From positions 23,238,485-23,302,484 of the forward strand of contig NC_134027.1 in assembly GCF_964204645.1 (NCBI RefSeq): a stretch of DNA of 64,000 nt, given 5' to 3'. Below are positions 37,069 through 51,600 of this stretch, in pieces (the stretch's first letter is position 1; every line of letters starts with the position of its first letter). The DNA comes from Tubulanus polymorphus. Its lineage: Eukaryota; Nemertea; Palaeonemertea; Tubulaniformes; Tubulanidae. The notes under the pieces were generated by a model. It was not told where the DNA came from, did no database searches, and saw nothing but the letters and a program-made list of their open reading frames with translations. Both the position numbers and the translations under genes were made by a program.

Positions 37069-40000
37069 GAAAAGATCTAAGAGACGACAAATATAACAGC
37101 GTGAATAATTAGGAGACATTTCTGACACTAGCGATGCCGATGAGCCTTCGCCTCAAAAGATTGATGCAATATTGATATGACGTATGTACGTAATGACAAG
37201 TATACGCGCGAATCGATTATTGAGTGAGTCCTCGTTTTACTCTAAGGGTAAAAAAGAAGATGCTCGTTTTACTCTAAGGGTAAAGATGTGCGGAAAGCAT
37301 CGACCGAGTCGATCGATACTTTCCGGACATCGACGCTTTTTCAAACACTGGCACAAAAACTTTCAAAAACTCAAGAAGTGGAGATGCCGGGATTTGAGCC
37401 CGGGGCTTCTCGCATGCGAAGCGAGCACTCTACCAGTGAGCTACATCCCCTAATGCCAGGCTACTCGAATATTCAAATTTGGAAGTCTACCACTGAGCTA
37501 TATCAACTGGTGGCACGCTACAGAAATGTTCAATTTCCAGACTTTTTGGGGCGAGTAATACTAACGTGCAGGCCGTGGCAATTTAACTGCAGAGTCGGTG
37601 CATGCCCAAAAGTTTATTAAGTTCATGCTCAAAAGTTTTTCTCTCATTTATGGCATTTTTAGGTATCCTTAACTTTAACAACCAGAGATTGCTCTGAAAA
37701 GGTAGAATTCATAATTCTAGCCTCATAAACTTTCGAGCAAATGGCCCCAGCTACGAATGATCTCAAACCGTTCAAAGTTAAACAAACGGTTAATCGTTTT
37801 TAGCGGTTAACTGTAACTGATTTCACGATGACGAAAATATGCGGTGCGATGAATGTATTCGCGAACATCGTATATAATCATAATCGTATATTAAGACTTA
37901 TTCATGTAATTGTCTCGTCGTCCTGTCTTCGATACGCTGAAGTTGAAACGACAAATAAACACGCGAATATGTCGCCGGTTCGGCCGTAAACGATATACTT
38001 AAGCCGGCTATAAATAATGACGAAATTCAGGAGAATGTCTTGCGCGTTATATGCGCTGTAAAAATAGCCAATGCTATCGTCGGAATTGCGCTGAATGTTC
38101 GTGCGCGTTGACAAATTATGAACGGCCATAAACTAGCTAGTCGGGAGACCTAATCGAGTTATTTTCCGGGAAGCTGCCGAAATGGATCGCTACTTAGTAA
38201 CGACAACATCGGACATATCGGCTATCGGCGGGCTGGCGACCGATCAGAGGGGAAAATGTTTTTATCGTTAAACAGTTTAGGGACGGATCTAAAACCTTAA
38301 CGAGATAATCTTTTCACAATCCGGCTTATGATAGCTAAACACACACAGTGGCAAATGATTGCTACTGATCATTCCGATCTAGATTCATTATGCTCAGAAC
38401 AAAATGATGATCAATTCATTCGAAGTTTTCTTGGAGGACTCCCAACCCCCTAATGGGATTCGCACACCATGGCTCTCACTATCATGAAATGTATACAACT
38501 AATCCTAGTATGTTTGCCGGTATATGGAACCCTCCGCGAAAGTCTGTCTCTTATTCGCCTATCACGCTAACCAATAAGATGCAGTTCATGCAATAAGATG
38601 CAGTTAAATAAACAGTTCAAAATCGGAATGATGACTCGCTATCTAAAACTTCAAGTTCAAGTTCAAGATCACCCGGTTAATAGTGCGGCTACTGGGCAAG
38701 AAAGTCGGTCAAAGTCGGAAGCAAGCGGGCGGTCAAAGTTGACAGGTTTAGAGTTTGAGGGGTGAAGGTCAGAATGACAAGAAGTCGAGTTACATCAAAG
38801 TTGCATTCTAGGAGGCCCGTTCCTTGATAAACGTTCTTTAGGCGAAATCGATGAGTCTGTTCCGTAAATATTTATACGTATGTTCTCAAGATAGCAGAAT
38901 TGCTTGAAGACAATTACAAATGAAAGCAAGACATGAATTATAATCAAATACCAAAAAAAAACAATTCGCTGAATTGGTAATTCCTATCTGGCATTAGACC
39001 ATGTCTGTCTGTACCCGCGGGTCTCGTTTCCGAGCGATAAAGCAATTGGATAATCTTGTAATATATAAAACGAAAAAGTTAGAATTACTTTTAATGTTTT
39101 GTCGTAGAAGCGACGCTGAATTATTTCGCAATATTTTACGTCCGATACAGGATCGAGCGAAGAAGATGTCAGAATATGGATGTCACGTGCCATTTTTGGA
39201 GACGATCACGTTCGAGCCCGATATCAGACTGAATCCGGTATTCGATCCTCAGAAAACTGATTACAGCTCTAATGTACCGTACAGTATCCATCTCATCAAA
39301 ATCGACGTCACCGCAACCGGCTGTTTTATGGCTGCTCGTATAGACGATAAATATGGAGTATCCAGGTGGGTAAGTTACCCTTGATCCCTGCTGTATACCT
39401 TATCCTTCCCTTCCCTGTACACTATACCCATCCGAACCGCCCCCTTCCTCTGTTTTCCCAATCTTCCGTATTATTATGCGGTATCCATCCTCTATTCACC
39501 CCGCTCCTCTTTTTCAAAATACCTATACCCCTTCTTCATTATTACACTATCCTTCCTCTGTACACCTTTCCCTTCTTCCGTATATGCGGTATCCATTCTC
39601 TGTTCGCCCTTCTTCAAAATACCCACCCCTTTCTTCATGTCAAACTGTCCTATCTCTATACGCCCTCCACGTTCACCTTCCCGTTCTTCTACATGCCCTT
39701 CCCTTCTTGTTAAACCCCTCTTTTTTCTATACGCCTTCTTCTTCCTCTGTTCACTCTTCCATTTATCAGTATACGCTGTTTTTCATTTCTATTCCCATGC
39801 CTTAACCCTATCCTCTGTTCACCCCGCTCCCCTTCTCTATGAAAGAAGTTTCCAATTAGTTTCTAAGGCGCAATTTTGTGGCGGTCCCTCGAGGTCCCCA
39901 TTGTTGCGATAATTTGTGCTCATTTCTAAAACATATGTTTTGATTGAATATCATATAGCTATGCAGTCCCTTACTTGATTAATTCAATTTATAGACCATT

Positions 40001-43000
40001 TTCAAGGAAATGAAATGCCGGTAATCTGCCGGGGATTATTAAATTCTTCTAACGCAGTTACGGTCTTATACCAAGGATCGCATACTTAACCGCGCGTCAA
40101 AAAACTTGCGATTTGTATTAATTCCTTCCCTTTTTCATACGCTGTCTCTTACCGTCTCCCGACTTCCTCTGTTCACTCTCCCCTTACCCTGTTCGTTTTG
40201 GTTATGCCTACAGTTCTTTCTCTGTCCTTCTCTGTTCACCAATTCGTATTCATCTACATGCCCTTCCCTTCTTGTTAAAACCCCGTCCTTCTTCTTCCTC
40301 TGTTCGCCCTCCCCTTCTTCTTTATAATATCGACACCCTCATCATCTCTGCCCCCATATCTTAACTCTAGTCTCACCCTCTTCCTTTCTATTGTGACAGT
40401 GGTATTATTGAGTTTCAACAGCAGTCTCAATTCATAGGCAGTGCTGCCATCTTCTAACGATATCATAAACTATTCCGCATTCATTATCCAACTCATTCAA
40501 CAGTGCCATCTTTCGTGATAAAACTTTCGAACGTTGTTCCAGCGTCAGCTTTCATATAACTTTTTGTACTGAGATTGAACCTTAGGAAAATTACGACTAA
40601 TGCGCGTCAGTTGTTCGTAAGTATTTGCTTCTGCGAGCAACGACTGCCGCTGAAGAACATAATTCAAAGTTAATGTTACATTTTTATGGGAAACTGTCAC
40701 GTATAATGTCCTTTTGTAATTATTTCGGTTGAATAATGATATTTTTATGGGCAACGCTGTTGCGCTAACGACAAATTAACGGGCTTTGGCAATGTCGTTC
40801 GCTAATGAGATGGGTTGGAGAATTGACTATATATACTGGGGTTTTTGGACCGTGGGGGAGACCGCTAGAAATTTTTAGATCGTTGAGATCGGTTCGTGAA
40901 ATAAAAGTAATTTTGAAGACAGGAACTCTGTGTGTTGCGACTCGTTTATTCGTGGACGTTTGTTAACATTCTATCACTCAAGTGGAATTCAAAGATCCCG
41001 TTAGTGACAAATGGTGGAGAACCTGGCGGGCATTTTACTTGAGTGAGGTATCGAGCCATTTAACAAAACCAACGGAAACAAAGATAATTCACTGGAACAA
41101 TACAGGAAGTAGGAACTCGAGAAACGCACGGAAAATGGATTTTGGTAAATATTGAACAATACTTGTTATTTAATTTTGATTTCGTCGTGTGCGTAGAACA
41201 ATTTTCTGTGGATAGACCGAATATTTTGCTGTCTCCTCCGGTCTATCGTACATTTAATTGACTTAATATTGAAGAACCTAGAAATTATTTGATTGAATTT
41301 GTGTATGCCGGTCGAAACGAGGTCTGGAATGGACCGCGCTTTGGCAGATAGACTAGCTGAAATGACAGCCAAAATTGACGATAAGCCAATGGGCATGACT
41401 CGTCTACAACCGCCACAGTTTACCGGTACGGTAAGCGAAGACGCTAATATTTGGTGGCGGCGGTTCACCCAATATTCTACTTTCATGGGCTGGACCAACG
41501 AAAAGAAACTTAAAGCAGTGGGGCTGTTTTTAGATGGACTTGCTTCGGCTTGGTATTGGACCGTGGTCGAGGCAAGCAAGTCAAAAGACGCAACCGTTAA
41601 GACAACGGCGAATAGTATCTTATCAGATATTGACAACTTTGAAAGGGAATTCAAAAAGAAATTCGATTCTGGATCAATGAAATGGGTGCGTGAGCAAAGT
41701 TTAATGAACAGAAAACAATTACCGGGGGAATCGTTGGACGTCTATCTTCAAGACATCCAAATACGTTCGGCGGCTCTTGAAAAGAACGATCATGATTTAA
41801 TGGTCCTATTTATCAATGGCTTGGCTGACAATTTGAGAGCGTTTGTCGTATCTAGATCACCAAAAACTATGGACGAAGCCGAACAATACGCGCGCTTGTA
41901 TGAATCCGTGTTGGCGCTGCAGGCGAAACCGCCTCCAATTGCCGGCATCATACCATCCACTGAGAACCGAAATGAAATTTCGGATCTCAGGGATGAAATC
42001 AGGAATTTAAGCCGGGAAGTCTCGAGACTTCAGGTACAGGTCCGGAGGCAGGATAATAACCTGCCGCCACGAAATTTCAGATCTGCTTCCGGATCTGTAG
42101 TTTGTGGTAGATGCAATCGAGTTGGGCATCACGAACGTAATTGTTTTAGGCAGAACGGTAGTTATCGGCCGGATAGACGGTTTAATAATTCTAACAATAA
42201 TTTCGGTAATCGTTCCAACGATAATCCTAATAGATTCAGGCCGGGAAACAACCCCAGGCCCGGATTTTAGGGGATGATTCCGAGCCATTAGAAATTAAAT
42301 CCCCATCTCATTGTGGTAAGAGTAAACTGATAAAGAACGAAATATTTCCAGGCTTTAATTCCAGTACAAACGATCAGACTATTAATTCTATTCCAATTTT
42401 AGCAACTGTTGCATTAGCAGTTCCTGGAAAGATTCATGGTAATTCCACCAGTTTCCTTGTTGATACTGGCGCGTGTGTTAGTTGTATTAGCCAATCACTG
42501 TATGATTCATTGAATGAAAAGCCTCCGCTAATTCCAGGAAAATATGCAAATGCGCACACTGTCAAGGGTGATTCATTTCGCTTGGCTGGTATTGTAGAAT
42601 TAACGATCGAGGTCTCCGGGAAACCATTTTCTCACGAATTCTATGTGGTTCCAGGATTGGTTCAAGATATTATCTTAGGTGTAGATTTTCTGGAAAAATA
42701 TAAAGTTTTGATTAGTTTTGAAGACAAACGAATTTTCATAAAGGGTGAGACTTCGGTTGCTATAAACGGAATCCATAATATGTGTGGTGCTGTAAAATTG
42801 AAAGTAATGACTGATTTATCTATTCCAAAATTATCACAAGTTATTCTACCGGTTAAATTATGTGAATCACTTCCAGACGGAACCACTGGAATGATAGAGG
42901 GATATCCTGGTTTATTGCACAAATACCATGATCAATTATTGGTTGGTAAATCATTATGCACCGTAACGGCTAATACAGTACCGATGCTCGTGTTGAATTG

Positions 43001-45637
43001 CACTGATGATGATATAATTATTCATTCGGATCAAAAATTAGCATTTTTCTTGCCACAATTTGGTGATAAAGGAAAACCTGCTTTTGATATATGTAGCGGA
43101 AATAATGGGGAATCGAAAGTAGATTCGTCAAATCAAATTGTAACAGTGAATGGTTTGGAAATCAAACAGACCGCTAAACCGTTTTTATCCGCTGATGAAT
43201 TACAGGGTAGTCCTGATATCGATTTAGAAGATTCAGATTTAACTGATGTACAGAAAAGTGAGTTAATGAATTTATGCATGGAATTCAGGGACGTTTTTGC
43301 TAATAATATTCGAGAAATTGGCCGTACAAATTTAATTACACCAAAAATTGAAATTGAAGGGCCACCAATTAAATCACGACCCTATCGATTGGCTCCTGTT
43401 TTAGAAACGGAATTAGAAAAACAATTAGACGACATGATGGAAATGAAATTGATTGAAGAATCATCGTCCGAATGGAGTAGTCCTTGTATTCTGGTTAAGA
43501 AGAAGGACTCTACATATCGGTTCGTTGTAGATTTTAGAGCCTTGAATTCTCGAATGCGTAAGGATCATTATCCACTTCCATTAATTGATTCATTATTGAG
43601 TAAGTTAGGTCAGAAAAAGCCGGTTATTTATAGCAGTTTAGATCTTTTCTCGGGTTTTCATCAGATCGAAATTGATCCTCAGAGTCGGGATTATACTAGT
43701 TTCATAACACCGCGTGGTTTATATCGGTATACTGTTCTACCTATGGGATGTAGTATTAGCCCTGCAGTATTTTCTAGATTAATGTCAAGGGTTTTACACA
43801 GACTAACGTACGATATATGTCTTGTATATTTAGATGACATAATATGTTTTGGCTCCAGTTGGCAAAATCATTTGGATAACTTAAGGCGAATTTTCGAAAG
43901 ACTTAGACAGGCTGGCTTAAGGCTGAAGTCTAGAAAATGCGAATTTGGGAAGAAAGAATTGAAATTCTTAGGTCATATTGTTACACCGGAAGGTGTTAAG
44001 GTTGACCCCGAAAAAATTTCGGCTGTTGTCAACTACAAAGCCCCTAAAACAGTTAAACAGATACGTAGTTTTGTTGGGCTTGTGTCCTATTATCGGGCTT
44101 TTGTGAAGGGTTTCTCCGAAATAATCAGACCTCTCACGGCTTTAACTCAGAAGGGTAAACCTTTTAATTGGACCGAGGAATGTCAACAGGCATTCGAAAA
44201 ATGCAAACAAATTTTGACTACAGCTCCAGTCTTAGCATATCCAAATTTCAATGAAAAATTCATATTATACACTGACGCTAGCAATTATAGCGTTGGATTC
44301 GTTCTTTCTCAAGGAAAAGACCCAGAGCGAGTTATATGCTATGGGACTCGATTATTCAATAAAGCCGAACAAAACTATACTGTCAGTGAGAAAGAATGTT
44401 TAGCGGTAGTTTATGGTGTAAAGAAATACGAGCCCTATTTGTATGGCCAGAAATTTGAAGTAGTTACGGATCATAGTGCCTTGAAATGGCTAATGACTAT
44501 GAAAGATCCGAACGGTCGTTTAGCTCGCTGGGCAATGAAATTGTCTCAGTATGATTTTGATATTGTTCATAGAGCGGGGAAGAAACATTTAAATGCAGAC
44601 GCTTTGTCGAGACCGGTATATTCAATCCCAACAATTATTGGTAGTAACGAGGATGGATATCCGTTTCAAATTGAAATTGGTGGTAAAATGAATGAAAAAA
44701 CAAATGATTGTAAAACTTGTACTTGTGATTTTCAGTGTGGATGTGTAGATGATATTATTGATATTAACAATAAGGGTTTTTCCTTATCTTTTGAATCGCC
44801 TCCTGATGCCTATAACGCGCGCGATGACGCACGCGTAATGATAACTTATAATAATAATGAATTAAGCGCTGAGGATATATTAATGAGTAATAGCTCCAAT
44901 GAAAATGATTGCAAGGCTGTGGTCAACGCTGGACGTGACACAGACACCTTGTACCCCATGGGGATAAATAAAAATGAAGAAGAGATAAATGAAACTGAAA
45001 TAGGGATCAATGAAAATGTACAGGGGGGATGATTTCGATATAGGCGATAATGTCTATATGTATGGTTTCGATAATTAGACGATGATATGAAATGGATTAT
45101 AAAGGATGATAAATAAATATATTTGTCATAGTAAGAGGCATATTATAATGAAGAGGCGCAATGAGTACTCGATTTCGATTGTATGTTTGTAATAGTGTAG
45201 GTCAGGCCTGCGTATTTTACTTGAGTGAATAAATTGTAGTGGAATATGAAATGATATTATATGTTGAATATTGTATTTATCTAGGCGAGCGTTTAGGCAG
45301 CATCAGAGCTCTTGCGGTGCAGAAGTGTTTTGAGAGGCTGGGTGCGGATGACCCGTTCGGCCTTCACGTAATGTGCTAGTAACCTCTTACGTGACTCTGA
45401 TGTAGGCTGCTTTTAGATTAAAAGTTACGTATGTACGTAAATTGTAGTGTGATTATTGTAATGGAATTAAATTGATGTTTGAGGATGTGCGTGTGATATG
45501 GTAGTGATTATGAAGTTATATCTGTAATGTTTACATTTAATGGCTTGTATTAGATATCTAATTGATAGTGTCTCTTATAATCATGTATGGTTATTGGTAT
45601 TTACGATATATAATGATGTAGGTGTATAACGTATATG

Positions 45638-45670
<33 letters not shown>

Positions 45671-48600
45671 AAACATTCTTTGTGATGTGTTTAATGTCTT
45701 GGTATAGTGTGCTGTGTTCACCTATTTTCGTATAATGATACCTACTATTATATATTATGCACATGGATTGTGGATTTCATCTTATATTCTTATAGATATT
45801 GTTCATTTTAAACATATAAGTATAATGTATAAGAAAATAATTACTTACCGTTTGTACGGTTGTGTTGGTCGCTTGTAATCCATGGCGTATGCTGTATCTG
45901 CCGTTGCGCGCCGGTATGATGCTTTGCTACTCTTAATGGCCATTAGTCAAGATTTATGACTCTGTATCCAAGCAACCATTATTATCGGATGTTAATGTTT
46001 TACATAATGGTGTTGTAGTTGTATCAATGAATGGAAATTTTTTTTTTCCTGTCTCATGTCATGATGACCTAATGTCACTTTTTACTTAACATTTAACATG
46101 TATTTGTATTATCCAATTCTAGTCCCTGAGGACAGGGCCTTTGCGGAAGGGGGGTATATGTGACAGTGGTATTATTGAGTTTCAACAGCAGTCTCAATTC
46201 ATAGGCAGTGCTGCCATCTTCTAACGATATCATAAACTATTCCGCATTCATTATCCAACTCATTCAACAGTGCCATCTTTCGTGATAAAACTTTCGAACT
46301 TTGTTCCAGCGTCAGCTTTCATATAACTTTTTGTACTGAGATTGAACCTTAGGAAAATTACGACTAATGCGCGTCAGTTGTTCGTAAGTATTTGCTTCTG
46401 CGAGCAACGACTGCCGCTGAAGAACATAATTCAAAGTTAATGTTACATTTTTATGGGAAACTGTCACGTATAATGTCCTTTTGTAATTATTTCGGTTGAA
46501 TAATGATATTTTTATGGGCAACGCTGTTGCGCTAACGACAAATTAACGGGCTTTGGCAATGTCGTTCGCTAATGAGATGGGTTGGAGAATTGACTATATA
46601 TACTGGGGTTTTTGGACCGTGGGGGAGACCGCTAGAAATTTTTAGATCGTTGAGATCGGTTCGTGAAATAAAAGTAATTTTGAAGACAGGAACTCTGTGT
46701 GTTGCGACTCGTTTATTCGTGGACGTTTGTTAACATTCTATCACTCAAGTGGAATTCAAAGATCCCGTTAGTGACACTATCATTTGCTAATTTCCACTCT
46801 CAGCTTCTCGTGTTTGTATATTCATCATCACAGTCACCCTCATTCCCTTCTTCCCTCGTAACCCCGCTTTTTATATTTGCTATATCCCTACTGTGCAAGT
46901 TGAACTCTCTAAGGGCGGCTTTATAGTGTCCGAATCAGAGCGGGATGCATCCCCGCATATCATAAACAAAAGGGGGCTACCCTGAAGTATTATAGCTAAT
47001 CTGAAAATGTAGCTCATTTTCCGAAATACGGAGCACTGCTTAAATAAATTTAAACATTTGTGGCCAGAAGTTTGATATATTTAATTTTTCGGTGAAACTT
47101 CGGATCCCACCGATGTCCTCCCTCTCACAAAGCCAACCCAAACAGAAATGCCTTTACATCAAATGAAATATTCATTCAACCGGCTAAGTATTTCAGAGTT
47201 GTGCGGCAATCTTCAATCCTAATTGATAATTTTTTGATAATCCTCCGAACGACTATATACACGAATGAAATGAGCTTTCCCTGGGCAAGAGTCAGGACGT
47301 TCAATCACTCTGACCGCGCTCTAGATGACTTCATCATAAAACAGGTTTAACGGAGACGCAAAATCAGCGGGCCCTATTCGTCATCACAGTTAATCCTATG
47401 ATCGATGAGAATTGGTCAACGAATCGGTTTTTAATGCATCTTGAACAAGCATGATTTACAACCTGATAATACAAACCACCAGCTCTCATTACAAATAATA
47501 AACGAATACGAAAGCCTAATGGTGCATTACAGAAGAGCGAAAAGAATTACCACCAAAAATCGATGACAACTTCCCTTCTTCCTACTTAATATCTTAGAAA
47601 TACATCACAGAAATGTCCTTTCAAAATAAACATCGCCCAAAATAAAATGTGGAGGAGCCGGGGTTCGAACCCGGGGCTTCTCGCATGCGAAGCGAGCGCT
47701 CTACCACTGAGCTACACCCCCATTCTAACCTCACGCCTGGTAGAGAGTAACCACAAACTTCCGTTATCACACACCTGCCTAAAGTGACATCGAAAAAAAA
47801 TATACGCATGTGGAGGTGCCGGGGTTCGAACCCGGGGCCTCTCGCATGCGAAGCGAGCGCTCTACCACTGAGCTACACCCCCATCCTTCTAATCGTCACA
47901 ACGCAGACACTATTGAATATCAACAGACTTTACGCATGCCGATATAAATCAATGCATGAAAGTTTTCAAGTTTTCGATGAAATCTTTTCGGATTTACGCT
48001 CATAGAGTAATAAGTACCTTCCTTGCCCGATGAGCTAGATTGAATTACTATTCTGTAGTTTGAAAATCATCGTGTTAATTATAATTTCATTCGGATTGTT
48101 TTTCAGGACGAATTACACGCTGGGTTTAGGAGCCAATCGAATCGCAGTTTACATCATAGATACGCAAAATGACGCCATCATCAATACGTACATATTCCAT
48201 TTGCATCGACAAAAACTGGGCGAAACGTCACCCGAATTTGCGCCCTACGCCAAGCATCAAGTCTGTCAACAAGTTCAGGTATCAAAGTTTTCAAGCTTTT
48301 TCGCGTGGGATCCGAAACCCAGATTAACCTTATTATTCTTTATGAAGAAACGAATTTAGATCAATTCATTTTATATCAAAAAAAAAAGATTTTCGGTTTT
48401 TATCCTAGGACATTGTCAAACAAGACTAGATGTACTTCAAGTTATTTTATCGTTATATACATCGGTCCAAGCATAGTTCTTTTACAGTTCAATTCATTTT
48501 CCACACGAAAGGCAATACGAAAATGGCTCTGACTTTTATCTCATCGTAGACAATGTGATCTAAAATCTACACCGAACACTCTACACAGGTAGCCTACTAC

Positions 48601-51600
48601 AAAGGCATACGTGAACTAGTCGCCATTAGGCCTATCACACGACGCTGGTCCGGCCGCGTGTTTGTTTCCCCATGCGTCGTGCTCGTTGAGCATCAGTAAA
48701 AATTGGTTATTCAATCGCATTTATCTTTATTTTTCTACGTAATGTTGGTGTTTTACGCAACTATGAACGCAGTCAATTCGACCGCATTGTAGTACTATTC
48801 CATCAAAGAGTCTTTGATCATCGTGTAACTCCTATCGATGCATAGTAATGAATTTTTGAGCCTTCTAAGATGTTTCGTATTGCGACCAAAAACGGCCGTT
48901 CATCCGGAAAAGCGGAGTTTTTTAAAGCAAATGCGCAAGTCACGGGCTGCTCCGGGGGTTGGTGTGACTACTTATTATAGGTCTGTCAAGCGCAACACAG
49001 ATATCTCCTCGACAAACAGCCTCTAGGCTTGGTATTATAGCTTTCACTCACTGTGAACGACAACTACCAAACTTTCTCCCGATCTGATCAGAGGATGTGT
49101 GTATCAGTGCGTATGAAACATACCCAACTCTAACCGGTGAGCTATTAAGTAGTTTTATGTGCACTACTGGCGCATAAACCGTTTTCATTTTTGCTGACGT
49201 GGTTTCATCGCTCTGTCTGAAAAATGAACTCGATCGTATGATATTGTCGCTGCGGGTAGGTTGTTTTTTAAAAGGATATTGCGGTCGATCGTCCAAGATT
49301 TTTTATTCTCGTCATCTCGGTGGCGATGGCAGTAATCACGCCAATCTCACGTGGCGTTCAGCTAAACATATTACCATCACATTTATTTGAGGTTTTTTGA
49401 GGGAGAGGGAGAAGCGGGAGAGGGAGAGGCCGGTAGAAGATCGGCTGGGAAAGGGAGGGAGAGGAAGAGAGAGAGGAGAGGCCAGGAGAGGGAGAGAGGA
49501 GGGAGAGAGGGCAGAGACCGGGAGAGGGAGAGAGGAGGGAGAGAGGGGAGAAACCGGGTGAGGGAGATATAGGGGAGAGACCGGGAAATGGAGAGGCTGG
49601 GAGAGGGAGAGGCAGAGGGGAATTCGATCCATTCTAATTAATCGTCTGGTTATTTTTAGGAATGTGATCTGCTGTATTTACCGGGTCAGCCGTGTGGTTT
49701 ATTCGATTCTGATTATCAATCGTGGTTGCAGCTTTTAGACGTTACAGAACGCCTGCCGACTTGTCGCGGTTTAGAAAAATCAGGTATTGGCAGCAGCAAT
49801 ATGCTCTCCCATAGAGTAACCATCACCGGCAGCATATACGCAGGGAATAAGATGGAGTCAGGGGCCCTTTCTTTTTTGCCTAAATACAATCTTCACACCC
49901 TGAAATTTTGCATATCATCATGTAGATGCTCAGAAAATTATCAATTTTTCAAATTTTCTTCTGACTTCTAAAAGACATTCTTGATTCTTGGGCCCATCCC
50001 TGACCTCTGAAGCGCGCCTGATTGCCAGAGAGGCAAACACGCAACGCTTAGAATTCCTGCACGTTTACACTTTCTTCACTGTCGTTTCTCAAACTAAGTT
50101 GCTGGCTGTTTTGATTTTTGTCAACGGTTCTGCTGTATGATATATATTTCCAGGCGCCTGGTTTGTACCGTGCGACAACTGTTCGCGGAGCAGTTCCTGT
50201 TATTGGCGTCAGTCCAGGTGGATCTCAAACGGTTGTAAAGACAGACAGATTCCTCGATCGAAATTGAAAGAATGCTTTGCCTCGAAAAAGGTACATTGTA
50301 AGAAAATTGAACTGTACATAATTTTAGGATTCGAGCCTAATCGAGCGCTGTTGTCGTCGGCAATTAGACTGATTAGTTCCGTAAAATTCAGTTCCGTTGA
50401 GGCCTGTCACGTGCGCATATATTCATGAACTTCGAGAATATTAACATTCACCGATATTTGCAGCATTCTCCTCTCACAAAACTATGCTTTACCGACGTGT
50501 CAAAGCCACTGTCATTTTCCCTTGAAGAAAATGAAACGTATAAAAGAATTTTTTCTTTCAAAGTTTTTACGACTGATATATCATTTCATATCGACATAAT
50601 ATCGGGATAGATCACCTAATTCCCAATTTCCAACGCGTTTTTCTAAGAAATGAATTCAATCAAACATTACAATGGAGGCCTATAGATGCGGGAAGAGAGA
50701 CTAGAATTAAAAGGTTTTATGTCGGAGAATGTTTTTGTTAAAATCCGTTTTTCTACGAAATTGTCTTTAAGCTTTTGTTCATCGGAGATTCGACCAATCG
50801 AGGTATTATGCACTACATCATGGAACAAATAAACGGCACGCTGACCGAATGGGATAAAACCCACAATATCAAAGTATACGACTATCTTAACGACGGTCGA
50901 ACGTCGACCAGTTTTGCATATTACCCGCAGTTCTGGCTGCCTCAAGACAAGCGACCGGGCCTCGAGAAGGCTCTGCAACAGCTGGTAAAAAGGTAAAACT
51001 ATAGCAAGTCTAAAGAGAAATGTCTCGAAGTCTATATGAAAGGGAACAACTATATTTCGATTTACTTTACTTCACGCCCGTATCAACAATTTAATGAAAT
51101 CGCATATTCAAAAAGTGTCCAAATCTCCTAGAACCCTCGGCAGGGATTCGAACCTGATGGTATCGCTGGACTCGGATAAGATAAGATAAGATAATTTATT
51201 ACTCTCCAACCATTTCCATGGTACGTGGAGGAAAAAAAAGATTTTGTTTACAAAAATTTACATATCGAGAGAAAAATAAAAAATATTTTTAAAACATAAC
51301 AAGGGTATTTACAAAATATACAAATACAGTGTACTATTTACAATTGACAGACTACAGGAGGGATCTATATACATCTAAACCATCTTTTATAAATCGGCCA
51401 CGGCACGAAACCCTGCCACACTAGACCGTGTGTGCAGCAGGTAAATCCGCACGTAAACTAGCTGCACCAATCAGATTGTATAATCGCTGAGACAGGATTC
51501 ACATCACCTAAGCTGCTACGCATTCAGGTATCGCAGGCTTTCGTTCGAGTCTCGATGTCATCAGGTTCGAATCCCTGCCGCGGGAGGTATGGAATAAATA

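Larger units (their letters stand above)
40392..46776 (+). mobile_element. Ty3/Gypsy-type LTR retrotransposon without integrase
   Basis: Parts in order: 5' LTR 40392-41009, primer-binding site 41012, gag 41293-42270, protease-RT-RNase H in the -1 frame to 45032, about 1.1 kb non-coding, polypurine tract 46145-46154, 3' LTR 46159-46776. The LTRs begin TGTGACA, end GTGACA and differ at one position (40533 G, 46300 T). CTAT flanks both sides as a 4-bp target duplication. It has inserted in a CT-rich repeat inside a CPED1 intron, same strand as the gene. Near-identical LTRs mean very recent insertion. No integrase zinc finger or catalytic core is encoded, so it should depend on another element for integration. 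Confidence 0.95.
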